Shown here: positions 9,450 through 18,655 of the stretch, in pieces
Layout of the letters: each line of letters opens with the position of its first letter
Numbering within the stretch: the stretch's first letter is position 1
From: Streptomonospora nanhaiensis
GTDB taxonomy: Bacteria; Actinomycetota; Actinomycetes; Streptosporangiales; Streptosporangiaceae
Assembly: GCF_013410565.1 (NCBI RefSeq)
Contig: NZ_JACCFO010000001.1
Location: 1,550,001 to 1,614,000 of the forward strand
Length of the DNA: 64,000 nt
Reading direction: 5' to 3'
Notes under the pieces: generated by a model
Told to the model about the DNA's origin: nothing
Databases searched by the model: none
What the model saw: only the letters and a program-made list of their open reading frames with translations
Position numbers and translations under genes: made by a program

Positions 9450-11885
9450 GTGGAACGGAGGATGAGCGCGCCGCGACCGCGCACGGTCCTGACCGGAGCG
9501 TCGGCGGCCGGGTTGGCGGCGGGTGCCCTGCTGCATGTGGCGGGCGCATCGGCGGAGGGCGACGCCGTGTGGGTCGCTGTCGCGGCGGCCGGCGCGGTGG
9601 CGGCCGCGTGGTGGGTCGTCGAGGGGCTTCGCCGCGGGCGGTTCGGTACGGATGTCATCGCACTCTTCGCCTTGGCGGGCACGATCGCGGTGGGCGAGGC
9701 GCTCGCCGGTGCGGTTATCGCCGTGATGCTCACCGGCGGCCGCCTCCTGGAGGACCGCGCCTCGCGCCGGGCCCACGCCGACCTGGGGGCCCTGCTCGAA
9801 CGCGCGCCCACGACCGCCCGTGTGGAACGCGGCGGCTCCCTTGTCACCGTCGCGGCTGAGGAGGTCCGGGTGGGCGACCTCGTGGTGGTCGCCAACGGTG
9901 AGACCGTGCCCGTCGACGGCCGCCTGGAGGACGGTTCCGCGGTGCTGGACGAAGCGGCCGTCACCGGCGAGCCGCTTCCGGTGGAGCGGCATACCGACGA
10001 CGCCCTTGCCAGCGGCGTGGTCAACGCCGGCCCCGCCTTCCGCCTGCGGGCCACGACCGAGGCGCGGGACAGCACGTACGCGGCGATCATCGCGCTGGTC
10101 CGGGAGGCCGAAGCGGGCAGTGCGCCGTTCGTCCGGATGGCCGACCGCTACGCGGCGGTGTTCCTTCCGATCACCGTGGTTCTGGCCGCGGCGTCCTGGC
10201 TTCTGTCGGGCGACCCCGTCCGGGCGGTCGCCGTCCTGGTGGTGGCCACGCCCTGCCCCCTCATTCTGGCCGCGCCGATCGCGTTCACCTCGGGCATGTC
10301 GCGCAGCGCGCGCCGCGGAGTCATCGTCAAGGGCGGGGACGCTCTGGAACGCCTGGCGCGCGCCCGTACGCTGCTGTTCGACAAGACCGGCACGGTGACC
10401 GCGGGCAGCCCCCGCCTGACCGGTATCGCCACCGTTGAAGGGGTCGGGGTCGAAGAAGCCCTGACCGCCGCGGCGTCGCTGGACCAGTTCTCTCCGCACA
10501 CGCTCGCCGCGGCGATCGTCCGCGCGGCCCGGGAACGGGGGTTGTCGCCCGCCATGCCCGCGGACGTGGTCGAGGTCCCCGGCTCGGGGATCGCGGGACG
10601 GGTCGGCGAGGTCCGGGTACGGGTGGGCAAGGCCGCGTGGGCGGCCCCCGATCCCCCGAGGGAGTGGGTGGCGCACGTCCGAGCGCGAGCTCAACACGAG
10701 GACGCCGTCACCGTGTTCGTCGGCCTGGGCGGGCGTATGGCGGGGGCTCTGCTGCTGCACGACCCGCTGCGCCCTGACGCCCCGCGCACCTTCCGCCTGC
10801 TCCGCCAGGCCGGCATCGATCGCATGGTGATGGCGACCGGTGACCGGGCACCGGCCGCGGCGGTGATCGGCGACTACGTCGGCGCCGACCAGGTGCACGC
10901 CGAGCAGTCACCCCAGGCCAAGGCGGAGTTGGCGCGCGCGGAGAACAGCCGGGCACCGACCGTGATGGTGGGCGACGGGGTCAACGACGCCCCCGCCCTT
11001 GCGTGCGCGGGTGTCGGCGTGGCCCTCGGCGCGCGCGGCGCCACCGCCTCCTCCCAGGCGGCCGACATCGTGATCGCCGTCGACCGGCTGGCGCGGCTGG
11101 CCGATGTGCTGGCCATCGCCCGGCGCACGCGCTTGATCGCCCGCCAGAGCGCCTTCGCCGGCATGGGACTGTCGTTGGCAGCCATGGTCGCGGCGGCGCT
11201 GGGGTACCTGCCTCCGGTCGCCGGGGCCGTCTTCCAGGAGGTGGTCGACGTCGCGGTGATCCTCAACGCCCTGCGTGCCCTCGCTTCCGGCGGGTGGCGC
11301 CGACCGCCGGCCCTGCGCCGCGAGGAGGCTGACCTGGTGCGCCGTCTCGACGCGGAGCACCGTGCGCTGTGGCCCCGGATCGAGCGGCTGCCCCAGGCGG
11401 CCGACTCCGTTGTCCGGCTCCCGCCTGGGCGCCTGGGACCGGTGGCGGAGGAACTCGCCGACTTCCTCGACGACCTCGTGCGCCATGAGCGCACCGACGA
11501 GCGCAAGCTGTATCCAGCGGTGGACCGGGCACTGCGCACGTCTGAGGCGACGGCGACGATGAGCCGAGCGCACGCGGAGATCAACGCCGCGGCGCGCCGT
11601 GTCCAGGAACTGCTGCCGCGCCTCGCCGACACCGGCACCGACGAGGAGCGGCACCGGGCCGCCGAACTCCTACTGGGCCTTCACGCGCTCCTGCGCCTGC
11701 ACTTCGCCCAGGAGGAGGAGAACTACCACGCCCTGGCCACCGCCCTGGAGAGCGGAGGGGACGCAGGTGAGGACGGTACCGGCCCCCCGGAAGGCCCTGG
11801 TGGCGGCGTTCCACGGCCCCGGCGGGGTCCGGGCGGGCCAAGCCGCTTGCGTCATCGCCGTCGGATGGAGGCCGGCGGCGGGTAG
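9450..11885 (+). CDS. P1B-5-type metal ATPase with hemerythrin domain
   Basis: An 811-residue heavy-metal P-type ATPase without an N-terminal metal-binding domain. Visible motifs are TGEPLPVE (actuator), T267-P-C-P in the metal-binding transmembrane helix, DKTGTVT with phospho-acceptor Asp311, and GDGVNDAPAL near the end of the catalytic core. The C-terminal 190 residues form a hemerythrin-like four-helix domain with iron ligands EHRALW, HERTDE, SRAHAE and the LH-x5-HFAQEEE region. The TPCP motif plus hemerythrin defines the P1B-5 group, for which Ni/Fe transport has been reported. GTG 9450 is preferred because GGGGGGAG precedes it; an ATG at 9462 is too close to GGAGG. It may export metal, with the hemerythrin domain sensing oxygen or iron. 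Confidence 0.9.
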   Translation: MERRMSAPRPRTVLTGASAAGLAAGALLHVAGASAEGDAVWVAVAAAGAVAAAWWVVEGLRRGRFGTDVIALFALAGTIAVGEALAGAVIAVMLTGGRLLEDRASRRAHADLGALLERAPTTARVERGGSLVTVAAEEVRVGDLVVVANGETVPVDGRLEDGSAVLDEAAVTGEPLPVERHTDDALASGVVNAGPAFRLRATTEARDSTYAAIIALVREAEAGSAPFVRMADRYAAVFLPITVVLAAASWLLSGDPVRAVAVLVVATPCPLILAAPIAFTSGMSRSARRGVIVKGGDALERLARARTLLFDKTGTVTAGSPRLTGIATVEGVGVEEALTAAASLDQFSPHTLAAAIVRAARERGLSPAMPADVVEVPGSGIAGRVGEVRVRVGKAAWAAPDPPREWVAHVRARAQHEDAVTVFVGLGGRMAGALLLHDPLRPDAPRTFRLLRQAGIDRMVMATGDRAPAAAVIGDYVGADQVHAEQSPQAKAELARAENSRAPTVMVGDGVNDAPALACAGVGVALGARGATASSQAADIVIAVDRLARLADVLAIARRTRLIARQSAFAGMGLSLAAMVAAALGYLPPVAGAVFQEVVDVAVILNALRALASGGWRRPPALRREEADLVRRLDAEHRALWPRIERLPQAADSVVRLPPGRLGPVAEELADFLDDLVRHERTDERKLYPAVDRALRTSEATATMSRAHAEINAAARRVQELLPRLADTGTDEERHRAAELLLGLHALLRLHFAQEEENYHALATALESGGDAGEDGTGPPEGPGGGVPRPRRGPGGPSRLRHRRRMEAGGG

Positions 11886-11968
11886 CGGTGCGTCACGGAC
11901 CCATCGAAAGCGCCGGCGGCGGACGCACGGCGGAACGCTACGGCAGTGGCGGGAAAGGCGGTCCTCCG

Positions 11969-12736
11969 ATGGCAGCGACCCGTGCCGCCATCGCCCTCGA
12001 CGAGGTGGGGGGCGTGGCCTTCGACATGGACGGTGTGGTGACCGACACCGCTCCAGTGCACGCCGCCGCGTGGAAAGAGGCGCTCGACCCGTTCCTGCGC
12101 GACTACGCCAGATCGGCCGGGGAGCGTATCCCCCCGTTCGACGTCCACGGCGATTACCTGCGCTACCTGGACGGCCGCACCCGGGCCGAGGGTGCCCGCG
12201 CCTTCCTCGCCTCACGGGGCATGGCGTCGGCCGAGGGCACGGACCGGCAGGCGCCGGACGCGGCGGCCGTGGCACTGGTCTGCGAGCGCAAGGACGCCGC
12301 CTTCCTCGACCGCGTACGCCGCTTCGGCGTCGCGGGGTTCGCCTCCACCGTGGCGCTGGTGGGCGAGCTTCGGCGGGCGGGAGCGGCGACGGCGCTCGTC
12401 TCGGCGAGCCGCAACTGCACCGCCGTAATGGAGGCGGCGGGACTCGCCGACCTGTTCGGCGTCCGGGTCGACGGGGGTGACGCCGCTCGGCTGCACCTGC
12501 CGGGCAAACCCGACCCCGCGTTGTTCGTGGAGGCCGCGCGGCGCATGCGCGTCCCCGTCGCCCGGACGGCGGTGGTCGAGGACGCGGTGGCGGGAGTCGA
12601 GGCGGGCGCCCGCGGTGGCTTCGCCCTGGTGATCGGTGTGGACCGCACCGGCCAGGAGCGCGAACTCTACCGGCACGGGGCCCACGTCGTGGTGTCGGAC
12701 CTGTCTCAGGTGACCGTGGTCGGGAGGTCGGCGTGA
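11969..12736 (+). CDS. beta-phosphoglucomutase-family HAD enzyme
   Basis: A 255-residue HAD phosphatase/mutase of the beta-phosphoglucomutase type. Motif I FDMDGVVTDTAPVH has the nucleophile Asp19 and acid/base Asp21. The cap domain follows. The motif-II Ser is in LVSASRN, the motif-III Lys is in GKPDPALF and the motif-IV acids are in VVEDAVAGVEAG. It is expected to convert beta-glucose 1-phosphate to glucose 6-phosphate. The stop codon overlaps the start of the GH65 phosphorylase by four bases (GTGA), so the two are translationally coupled and probably consecutive in one pathway. The ATG at 11969 fits the family N-terminus; a GTG at 11888 is possible. Confidence 0.88.
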   Translation: MAATRAAIALDEVGGVAFDMDGVVTDTAPVHAAAWKEALDPFLRDYARSAGERIPPFDVHGDYLRYLDGRTRAEGARAFLASRGMASAEGTDRQAPDAAAVALVCERKDAAFLDRVRRFGVAGFASTVALVGELRRAGAATALVSASRNCTAVMEAAGLADLFGVRVDGGDAARLHLPGKPDPALFVEAARRMRVPVARTAVVEDAVAGVEAGARGGFALVIGVDRTGQERELYRHGAHVVVSDLSQVTVVGRSA

Positions 12737-15117
12737 ACCCGTGGCGGCTCGTCTACCGGTCTCCCCGCCCCGAGGACGAAGGGCTTCGCGAGGCGCTGTG
12801 CACCCTTGGAAACGGCTACTTCGCGACCCGCGGGGCCGCCGCGGAGGCGGTCGCCGACGGCGTGCGCTACCCGGGCAGCTACATCTCCGGCTGCTACGAC
12901 CGGGCGGCCTCGTCGGTCGGGGGGCACCCGGTCGACAACGAGGACCTGGTCAACGTACCGAACTGGCTCCCGCTGACCTTCCGGGCCGGGCGGGAGGACT
13001 GGCTCGCCGGCGGCGACCCCCGGCTGACCGAGGAGCGCGTCGAACTCGACATGCTCCGCGGCGTCCTCGAACGCGTGTTCCGGGTCCGCCACCACGGCGG
13101 CGCCACCACTCTGGTCCGCCAGCGCCGCCTGGTCTCGATGAGCGATCCGCACCTCGCGGCCCTGGAGGTCAGCCTTCTGCCCGAGAACTGGGACGGCGAA
13201 CTGACGGTGCTCTCGGCCCTGGACGGTGGGGTGGCCAACTCCGGGGTCGCACGCTACCGGACCTTGCCGGGCCGTCACCTGCGGTCGTTGGGCTCGGGGG
13301 GCCGTACGCCCGAGGAGCTGTGGCTGCGGACCGCGACCCGCGCCTCAGACGTCGGCATAGCGCTCGCCGCCCGCACCCGGGTGTCGCGGGGTGCCGCACC
13401 CGGCTCGGCGGCGGTGCGGGCGCGCGGGGACTGGATCGGGTGCGAGTTGAGGCTCCCCGCCGTCCTGGGGCAGGCGGTGACACTGGAGAAGACCGTCGCT
13501 CTCCACACCTCCCGCGACCACGCCGCGGGCTCCCCACTTTCCGCAGCGCGGACGAGCCTGGCGCGGGCGGACTCCTTCGACACGCTGCTGCGGTGCCACG
13601 CCGCCGCGTGGCGCCGCCTGTGGCAGCGCTGCTCCGTCGACATCGACGACCAGGAGGACCAGCGGATCCTGCGCCTCCACCTGTTCCACATCCTCCAGAC
13701 CCTGTCGCCGCACACCGCCGACCTCGACGTGGGAGTACCCGCCCGCGGCCTGCACGGTGAGGCGTACAGGGGCCATGTGTTCTGGGACGAACTGTTCGTC
13801 CTCCCCTTCCTCAACCTCCGTTTCCCGGAGACGGCCCGCGGCCTGCTGCGCTACCGCTGGCGCCGGCTGCCGGAGGCGCGGGCCGCCGCGCGGGCCCAAG
13901 GGCTGCGCGGTGCCGCGTTCCCGTGGCAGAGCGCGACCACCGGACGCGAGGAGACGCAGCGATGGCACCTCAACCCGCGATCGGGGCGCTGGCTCGTCGA
14001 CAACTCCCGGCTGCAACGCCACGTCAACATCGCGGTGGCCTACAACGTGTGGCAGCACTACCAGGCGACCGGGGACACGCGGTTCCTCACCGACTTCGGC
14101 GCCGAACTCCTCCTGGAGGCCGCCCGGACGCTGGCCGACCTCGCCGTGTACGACCACCGCCTGCGCCGCTACGTCATCCGCGGTGTCATGGGCCCCGACG
14201 AGTACCACGACGCCTACCCCGGCCGGGACCTTCCCGGCGTGGACGACAACGCCTACACCAACGTCATGACGGTGTGGGTGCTGCGCCGGGTCCCGGAGGT
14301 CCTGGACGCCCTGCCGGGGCCGGCCCGCCGCGACCTGCGCGAGCGCCTGGATCTGAGCCGGGCCGAAACCGACCGGTTCGCCCGGATGACCCGTCGGATG
14401 CGCGTCCCCTTCCACGACGGCGTGATCAGCCAGTTCGCGGGGTACGAGAACCTGGCCGAACTCGACTGGGCCGGCTACCGCGCCGCCTACGGCGACATCC
14501 GCCGCCTCGACCGCATCCTTGAGGCCGAAGGGGACACGTGCAACCGCTACCGCGCGGGCAAGCAGGCCGATGTGCTGATGCTGATGTACCTGCTCTCCGA
14601 GGAAGAGTTGACGGCGACCCTGCACGGCCTCGGCTACGAGTCGGACTCCGCTCTCCTCGCCCGAACCGTCGACTACTACCTCGCACGTACCGCTCACGGT
14701 TCGACCCTCAGCTCCGTCGTCCACGCCTGGGTCCTCGCGCGTGCCGACCGCAGGGCCTCGTGGCGGTTCCTGCGCGACGCCCTGCGGTCCGACATCGACG
14801 ATGTCCAGAGGGGTACCACGGCCGAGGGGATCCACCTCGGGGCCATGGCCGGCACCGTCGACCTTGTGACCCGCTGCTACACGGGGCTGACCATACGGGA
14901 CGGGCGCCTCTGCCTGGATCCCGTGCTCCCCGAGGAGTTCGGCTTCCTGGCGTTTCCGCTGCGGTTCCGCGGCCACTGGAACGTCCGGCTCCGCTTCCGC
15001 GCCGGGGGAACCGAGATCGGGGTTCCGCCTTCGCGGCTTCCGCCCGTCCCTGTGCGTGTCCGCGGACAAACCGTCGAGGCGGTTCCGGGGATGCCCGTCC
15101 GGCTGGCCGCCCGATGA
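12733..15117 (+). CDS. glycoside hydrolase family 65 disaccharide phosphorylase
   Basis: A 794-residue GH65 protein. The catalytic acid region GVMGPDEYHDAYPG places the general acid at Glu490, and the phosphate-binding region has ARTAHGSTLSSVVHAW. Family members phosphorolyse trehalose, maltose, kojibiose or nigerose to beta-glucose 1-phosphate and glucose. The upstream beta-phosphoglucomutase is the expected next step, feeding glucose 6-phosphate to glycolysis. In mycobacteria a similar pair is Rv3400/Rv3401, and the DosR-regulated Rv2006 contains HAD and GH65 parts in one chain (from memory). The exact disaccharide cannot be read from the sequence; mobilisation of trehalose during dormancy is a plausible inference. 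Confidence 0.92.
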   Translation: MNPWRLVYRSPRPEDEGLREALCTLGNGYFATRGAAAEAVADGVRYPGSYISGCYDRAASSVGGHPVDNEDLVNVPNWLPLTFRAGREDWLAGGDPRLTEERVELDMLRGVLERVFRVRHHGGATTLVRQRRLVSMSDPHLAALEVSLLPENWDGELTVLSALDGGVANSGVARYRTLPGRHLRSLGSGGRTPEELWLRTATRASDVGIALAARTRVSRGAAPGSAAVRARGDWIGCELRLPAVLGQAVTLEKTVALHTSRDHAAGSPLSAARTSLARADSFDTLLRCHAAAWRRLWQRCSVDIDDQEDQRILRLHLFHILQTLSPHTADLDVGVPARGLHGEAYRGHVFWDELFVLPFLNLRFPETARGLLRYRWRRLPEARAAARAQGLRGAAFPWQSATTGREETQRWHLNPRSGRWLVDNSRLQRHVNIAVAYNVWQHYQATGDTRFLTDFGAELLLEAARTLADLAVYDHRLRRYVIRGVMGPDEYHDAYPGRDLPGVDDNAYTNVMTVWVLRRVPEVLDALPGPARRDLRERLDLSRAETDRFARMTRRMRVPFHDGVISQFAGYENLAELDWAGYRAAYGDIRRLDRILEAEGDTCNRYRAGKQADVLMLMYLLSEEELTATLHGLGYESDSALLARTVDYYLARTAHGSTLSSVVHAWVLARADRRASWRFLRDALRSDIDDVQRGTTAEGIHLGAMAGTVDLVTRCYTGLTIRDGRLCLDPVLPEEFGFLAFPLRFRGHWNVRLRFRAGGTEIGVPPSRLPPVPVRVRGQTVEAVPGMPVRLAAR

Positions 15118-15273
15118 CAACGGGCCGGAGCCGCTCAGCGGGCCGCTGCTCGCCCCGTGCCGTTGGGCCCGGAGCATCCCCGCTAACGGCCGTGGTCCCG
15201 AGGCCGGGCGCGAACGGAAGATGGAGAGAGGCGACCGCGTGCAGGAGCGCGGAGAGACAACGCAGGGGGACAC

Positions 15274-15948
15274 ATGGGTCAGACGCACGGATTCGACGGC
15301 GGCGATCTGGGACGCCGTTCGGCACGGCGCCGACGGGAACTGGGACTGACCCGCGAGGAGGTCGCCGAGCGCGCCGGGATGGCGCCCGGCTACGTGGCCT
15401 ACATGGAGGAGAACCCCGCCCAGGTCACGCGTGGATCGCTGTACCGACTCGCCGAAGCGCTGCAAACCACTCCGGACCACCTCCTGGGCACCGACACCGG
15501 CATTCCGCCAGGAAGCACCGCCACGGCGGTACCCGCCCCCCTCCTGACCGCGCTGGACTCCCAGGAGTGCATGGAACTGATCGCGCGCGGGGGGATAGGG
15601 CGCATCGCCTTCACCTCCGCGGGCACCGCCGTTCCCACCGTTCTTCCGGTCAACTTCGCGCTGGCCGGTGGTTCGGTGGTGCTGAGAACGCGGGAGGGCG
15701 GCGTCATCGCCGAGCACGCACCCGGCCCGGTGGCGTTCGAGGTCGACCGCATCGACGACGCCATGAGCCAGGGCTGGAGCGTCCTGGTAAGAGGTGTCGC
15801 CCACCGTGTGCGCGACGCCGCCGAACGCGCCGCGCTGGAGGCCGACACCGACGTCCGCCCGTGGGCGGGCGGGGAACGGGAGGTCTGGATCCGCGTCGTC
15901 CCCGAGGCCGTGAGCGGCCGGCGGGTGGCCGACGCCCGCCGGCCCTGA
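15274..15948 (+). CDS. XRE-type HTH fused to a PNPOx-like flavin domain
   Basis: A 224-residue two-domain protein. Residues 10-70 form a helix-turn-helix of the XRE type (RRRRELGLTREEVAERAGM, then GYVAYMEENP). Residues 85-215 form a pyridoxamine 5'-phosphate oxidase-like split-barrel (ELIARGGIGRIAFTSAGTAV, then VLPVNFALAGGSVVLRT). Such fusions occur in actinobacteria, often near stress genes; the barrel may bind FMN, F420 or heme, making the protein a redox-linked regulator. AGGGGGA precedes the ATG at 15274. It stands 156 bases after the phosphorylase gene and before the DevR-like regulator. Confidence 0.85.
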   Translation: MGQTHGFDGGDLGRRSARRRRELGLTREEVAERAGMAPGYVAYMEENPAQVTRGSLYRLAEALQTTPDHLLGTDTGIPPGSTATAVPAPLLTALDSQECMELIARGGIGRIAFTSAGTAVPTVLPVNFALAGGSVVLRTREGGVIAEHAPGPVAFEVDRIDDAMSQGWSVLVRGVAHRVRDAAERAALEADTDVRPWAGGEREVWIRVVPEAVSGRRVADARRP

Positions 15949-16177
15949 CACCCGCGGCTGCGGGGCCGGGAAGAGCCGCCGACCGCCGACGCTCAGCCGC
16001 GCACCTCTGCCCGTCCGCGCCCCCGGCGGCACCGGTCCGGTTCCCTTCCGATCCCCCTGGCACGCGGCTTCGAGTCCGCGCCGGCTGAACACGCGGCGGG
16101 GCGGGTACTCGACAATGGGACCGGGCCGCGCGAGCACCGGGTGCGGCCGGCGTCCCGTACCGAGATGAGGAGTCCCC

Positions 16178-16849
16178 ATGCCCGACACCTCCGGCCCCAT
16201 CCAGGTGTTCCTCGTCGACGACCACGACGTCGTGCGCCGCGGTGTCGGCGCACTGCTCGGCGACGAGGACGACATCGAGGTGGTGGGCGAGGCCGGCACC
16301 GCGGCCGAGGCCATCGCACGCATCCCTGCGGTGCGCCCGGACGTGGCGCTGCTGGACGTGCGCCTGCCCGACGGCACCGGGGTGGAGGTCTGCCGAGAGG
16401 TCCGCTCCCACCTGCCGAGCCTGGCCTGCCTGATGCTGACCTCCTACGCCGACGACGACGCACTCTACGAGGCGGTCATGGCCGGCGCCTCCGGGTACGT
16501 GCTCAAGCAGATCCACGGCTCAGACCTGGTGGGCGCCATCCGCACCGTCGCCGCCGGGGAGTCCCTGTTGGACCCTCGCAGCACGGCCCGGATGCTGCGC
16601 CGAATCCGCGAGGACGCCCAGCGCGAGGATCCCCTGGCGGCCCTGTCGGAGCAGGAGCGGCGCGTCTTCGAACTGATCGGCGAGGGCCTGACCAACCGGC
16701 AGATCGGCGAGCGCGTCTTCCTGGCCGAGAAGACCGTGAAGAACTACGTCTCAAGCGTGCTGGCCAAACTGGAGATGCAGCGCCGCACGCAGGCCGCGGC
16801 CTACGCGGCCCGCCTGAAGTCCCGGCCCCCGCGCGGCGCGTCCGAGTAG
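16178..16849 (+). CDS. DevR/DosR-like NarL-family response regulator
   Basis: A 223-residue regulator. The receiver domain has VFLVDDHDVVRRG with the acidic pocket, phospho-acceptor Asp60 in LLDVRLPDGTG, a Thr/Ser in LTSYADDD and the conserved Lys in GYVLKQI. The C-terminal LuxR-type helix-turn-helix contains LTNRQIGERVFLAEKTVKNYV, the DNA-recognition region, nearly the same as that of M. tuberculosis DevR. Phosphorylation should come from the DevS-like kinase at 23098, about 6 kb away. Several neighbouring genes carry GGGAC-N4-GTCCC palindromes like DevR targets. The gene could have a DosR-type role in hypoxia or NO adaptation. Confidence 0.92.
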   Translation: MPDTSGPIQVFLVDDHDVVRRGVGALLGDEDDIEVVGEAGTAAEAIARIPAVRPDVALLDVRLPDGTGVEVCREVRSHLPSLACLMLTSYADDDALYEAVMAGASGYVLKQIHGSDLVGAIRTVAAGESLLDPRSTARMLRRIREDAQREDPLAALSEQERRVFELIGEGLTNRQIGERVFLAEKTVKNYVSSVLAKLEMQRRTQAAAYAARLKSRPPRGASE

Positions 16850-16862
16850 GGACGTTCGACCC
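16849..16862. promoter_or_regulatory. candidate DosR-type box (9/10)
   Basis: GGGAC-GTTC-GACCC, one mismatch to GGGAC-N4-GTCCC. It begins at the last base of the response regulator stop codon and lies 133 bases upstream of the stress protein gene at 16995. Confidence 0.35.
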
Positions 16863-16994
16863 GCGCGCGGACGCGCAACGTCCCGCCATCGGCCGCGCAA
16901 CGGCCCGGCCGCCGAGGACGTTCGCGAACGCCGCAGGGGGGTCACGCCGTCTAGCGTCGTAGACGTCAGCGACGGCGAACCCCTGGAGGACACG

Positions 16995-17891
16995 ATGGCC
17001 GCCACGAACACCGCTCCGGTCCTGGCCGCGGTCGACGAGACGGACGCCAGTCTGCGCGCGCTGGACTGGGCCGCCGACGAGGCGGTGCGGCGGCGCCGGC
17101 CGCTGCGCATCCACCACGTCTTCGACTGGCCGATGCGCCACTCCGATCCCCGCGGACTCCCGGGTTTCAACCAGGACGAGTACGCGCTGCGCGTCATCGA
17201 CCCCGCCGAGCGCCGTGCCCGCGAGCGCGCGCCCGGCCTCGCGGTAACGGCCAACTTCCACGTGGGCGATGTCGCGCCGCGGCTCCTGCTGGAAGCCGCC
17301 AGAGCCGATCTGGTCGTGGTGGGGTCGCGCGGCCTTTCCTCGGTCGGCGCCGCCGCGCTCGGCTCGGTCGGCCAGGAACTCGCGGCCTCTGCCCGCTGCC
17401 CCGTGGTAGTGGTGCCCGACCGCGATCCCAAGCCCCCGACGGGCCGGATCGTGGTCGGAGTGGACGGCTCCGCCCCCGCGCGGGCGGCGGCCGCATGGGC
17501 GTTCGCCGCCGCTGAGGAGCGCGGGGCGGCGGTGCGCGCCGTGGCCGTCCACGGGCGTGTCTCCCACGGGCCGTGGAGCCCTCTGGACCTGCCGGCGGCC
17601 CTTCGCCTGGGGCCGGCCGACGAAGCCGCCGCCCGCGAAGAGGCGGGTCGGCTGCTGTCGGAGTCGGTCGCCGGGGAGCGGGAGCGCCACCCCGGCGTGG
17701 CGGTGGAGGAGGTGGTCGCCGCCGGGCACGCCGCCCAACTCCTCGTCGACGAGGCCGAGAACGCCGACCTGCTCGTCGTCGGCTCCCGGGGGCGCGGCGG
17801 GTTCGCGGGGATGCTGCTCGGCTCGGTCAGCCGCACCGTGCTCTCCCACGCGGCGAGCCCGGTGGCGGTCCTGCACGCCGCGGACGTCTGA
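16995..17891 (+). CDS. universal stress protein, two UspA domains
   Basis: A 298-residue tandem Usp. Domain 1 starts PVLAAVDETDASLRALDWA, lacking the usual GVDGS, and ends with the ATP loop GSRGLSSVGAAALGS. Domain 2 starts RIVVGVDGSAPARAAA and ends with GSRGRGGFAGMLLGS. GGAGGA stands four bases before the ATG. It probably leads an operon with the two CBS-BON genes that follow after 82 and 52 bases. Confidence 0.93.
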   Translation: MAATNTAPVLAAVDETDASLRALDWAADEAVRRRRPLRIHHVFDWPMRHSDPRGLPGFNQDEYALRVIDPAERRARERAPGLAVTANFHVGDVAPRLLLEAARADLVVVGSRGLSSVGAAALGSVGQELAASARCPVVVVPDRDPKPPTGRIVVGVDGSAPARAAAAWAFAAAEERGAAVRAVAVHGRVSHGPWSPLDLPAALRLGPADEAAAREEAGRLLSESVAGERERHPGVAVEEVVAAGHAAQLLVDEAENADLLVVGSRGRGGFAGMLLGSVSRTVLSHAASPVAVLHAADV

Positions 17892-17973
17892 CCGCCGCCA
17901 CCGGCCCCTGCCGCACGCTCGGACGAAGGGCGCCACGGGCAACCTTCCGCTGAACCATGTGAACGGAGAAACC

Positions 17974-18603
17974 ATGCTGGTACGCGAGATGATGTCGCCG
18001 CCCGAAGTGGTCCTGACGGAGGACACCACCGTGCGGGAGGCGGCGCGCCTGCTGTTCGAGTACCGCTGCGAAGGGGCGCCCGTGGCCTCGGCTGAGGGCG
18101 CGCTTGTCGGCATCGTGACCGAGAACGACCTGCTCGGCAGCCACCTCGCCGCCGCGCCGGACGTTTTCGCCCGCAACGTGGACTGTCAGCCCGGACGCCG
18201 GGCGCACTTGGTCGGCGAGGTCATGACAAGAGCTGTGGTGACCGCCGCCGAGGACGATGACGCCTGCGCACTGAGCCGGCGCATGTTCGAAAACCGGATC
18301 CGTGCCGTGCCGGTGCTGCGCGGGGACCACGTCGTGGGGCTGGTACGGCGGCGCGACATCCTGCGCCTGCACCTGCGCCCCGACGCCGAGGTGCGCCGCG
18401 ATGTGCGGGCGGCGATCGCCGAGGTCATCCCGGGCCACCAGGACGTTGCGGTGTCGGTCGTGGACGGCGCGGTGGAGGTCGCCGGAGCCGACGACCACAC
18501 GACCCGGCGCGCGGTGTCGGACCTGGCGCTCACCGTTCCCGGCATTCGTTCCATCGAGTTCGCCGCCCCCTCGGGCACGGGACGGTCCGGCGGCTGCCGA
18601 TGA
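17974..18603 (+). CDS. CBS pair plus BON domain protein
   Basis: A 209-residue protein. Two CBS domains (REMMSPPEVVLTEDTTV with GIVTENDLL, and GEVMTRAVVTAAEDD with GLVRRRDIL) are followed by a BON domain (about residues 140-200: VRAAIAEVIPGHQDVAVSV, then GAVEVAGADDHTTRRAV). CBS domains bind adenosyl ligands and BON domains bind phospholipid or other partners; the combination is common in actinobacterial stress loci. The ATG at 17974 follows GGAGAAACC. A second protein of the same architecture is encoded directly downstream. Confidence 0.88.
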   Translation: MLVREMMSPPEVVLTEDTTVREAARLLFEYRCEGAPVASAEGALVGIVTENDLLGSHLAAAPDVFARNVDCQPGRRAHLVGEVMTRAVVTAAEDDDACALSRRMFENRIRAVPVLRGDHVVGLVRRRDILRLHLRPDAEVRRDVRAAIAEVIPGHQDVAVSVVDGAVEVAGADDHTTRRAVSDLALTVPGIRSIEFAAPSGTGRSGGCR

Positions 18604-18611
18604 GGCCGTGA

Positions 18612-18631
18612 GCCGGGGCTGCCGCCCCGGC
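18612..18631. terminator. 8-bp hairpin between CBS-BON genes
   Basis: GCCGGGGC (18612-18619) pairs with GCCCCGGC (18624-18631) across TGCC. There is no T-tract. It could reduce read-through between the two CBS-BON genes or stabilise the upstream message. Confidence 0.4.
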
Positions 18632-18655
18632 CGTCCACAATAACCAGGAGGAAGC

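Noticed and set aside
8247-10898. 883-codon open frame on the minus strand
   Set aside because: Antisense to a stress protein and the metal ATPase; no recognisable features.
13345-16377. 1010-codon open frame on the minus strand
   Set aside because: It runs antisense to the GH65 and HTH-PNPOx genes, has Gly/Arg/Pro/His-rich composition typical of GC-rich shadow frames, and shows no domain motifs.
16920-16980. palindromes GTTCGCGAAC and GTCTA-N6-TAGAC as operators
   Set aside because: They occur once each, lack a link to a known regulator family and do not recur at other island genes.
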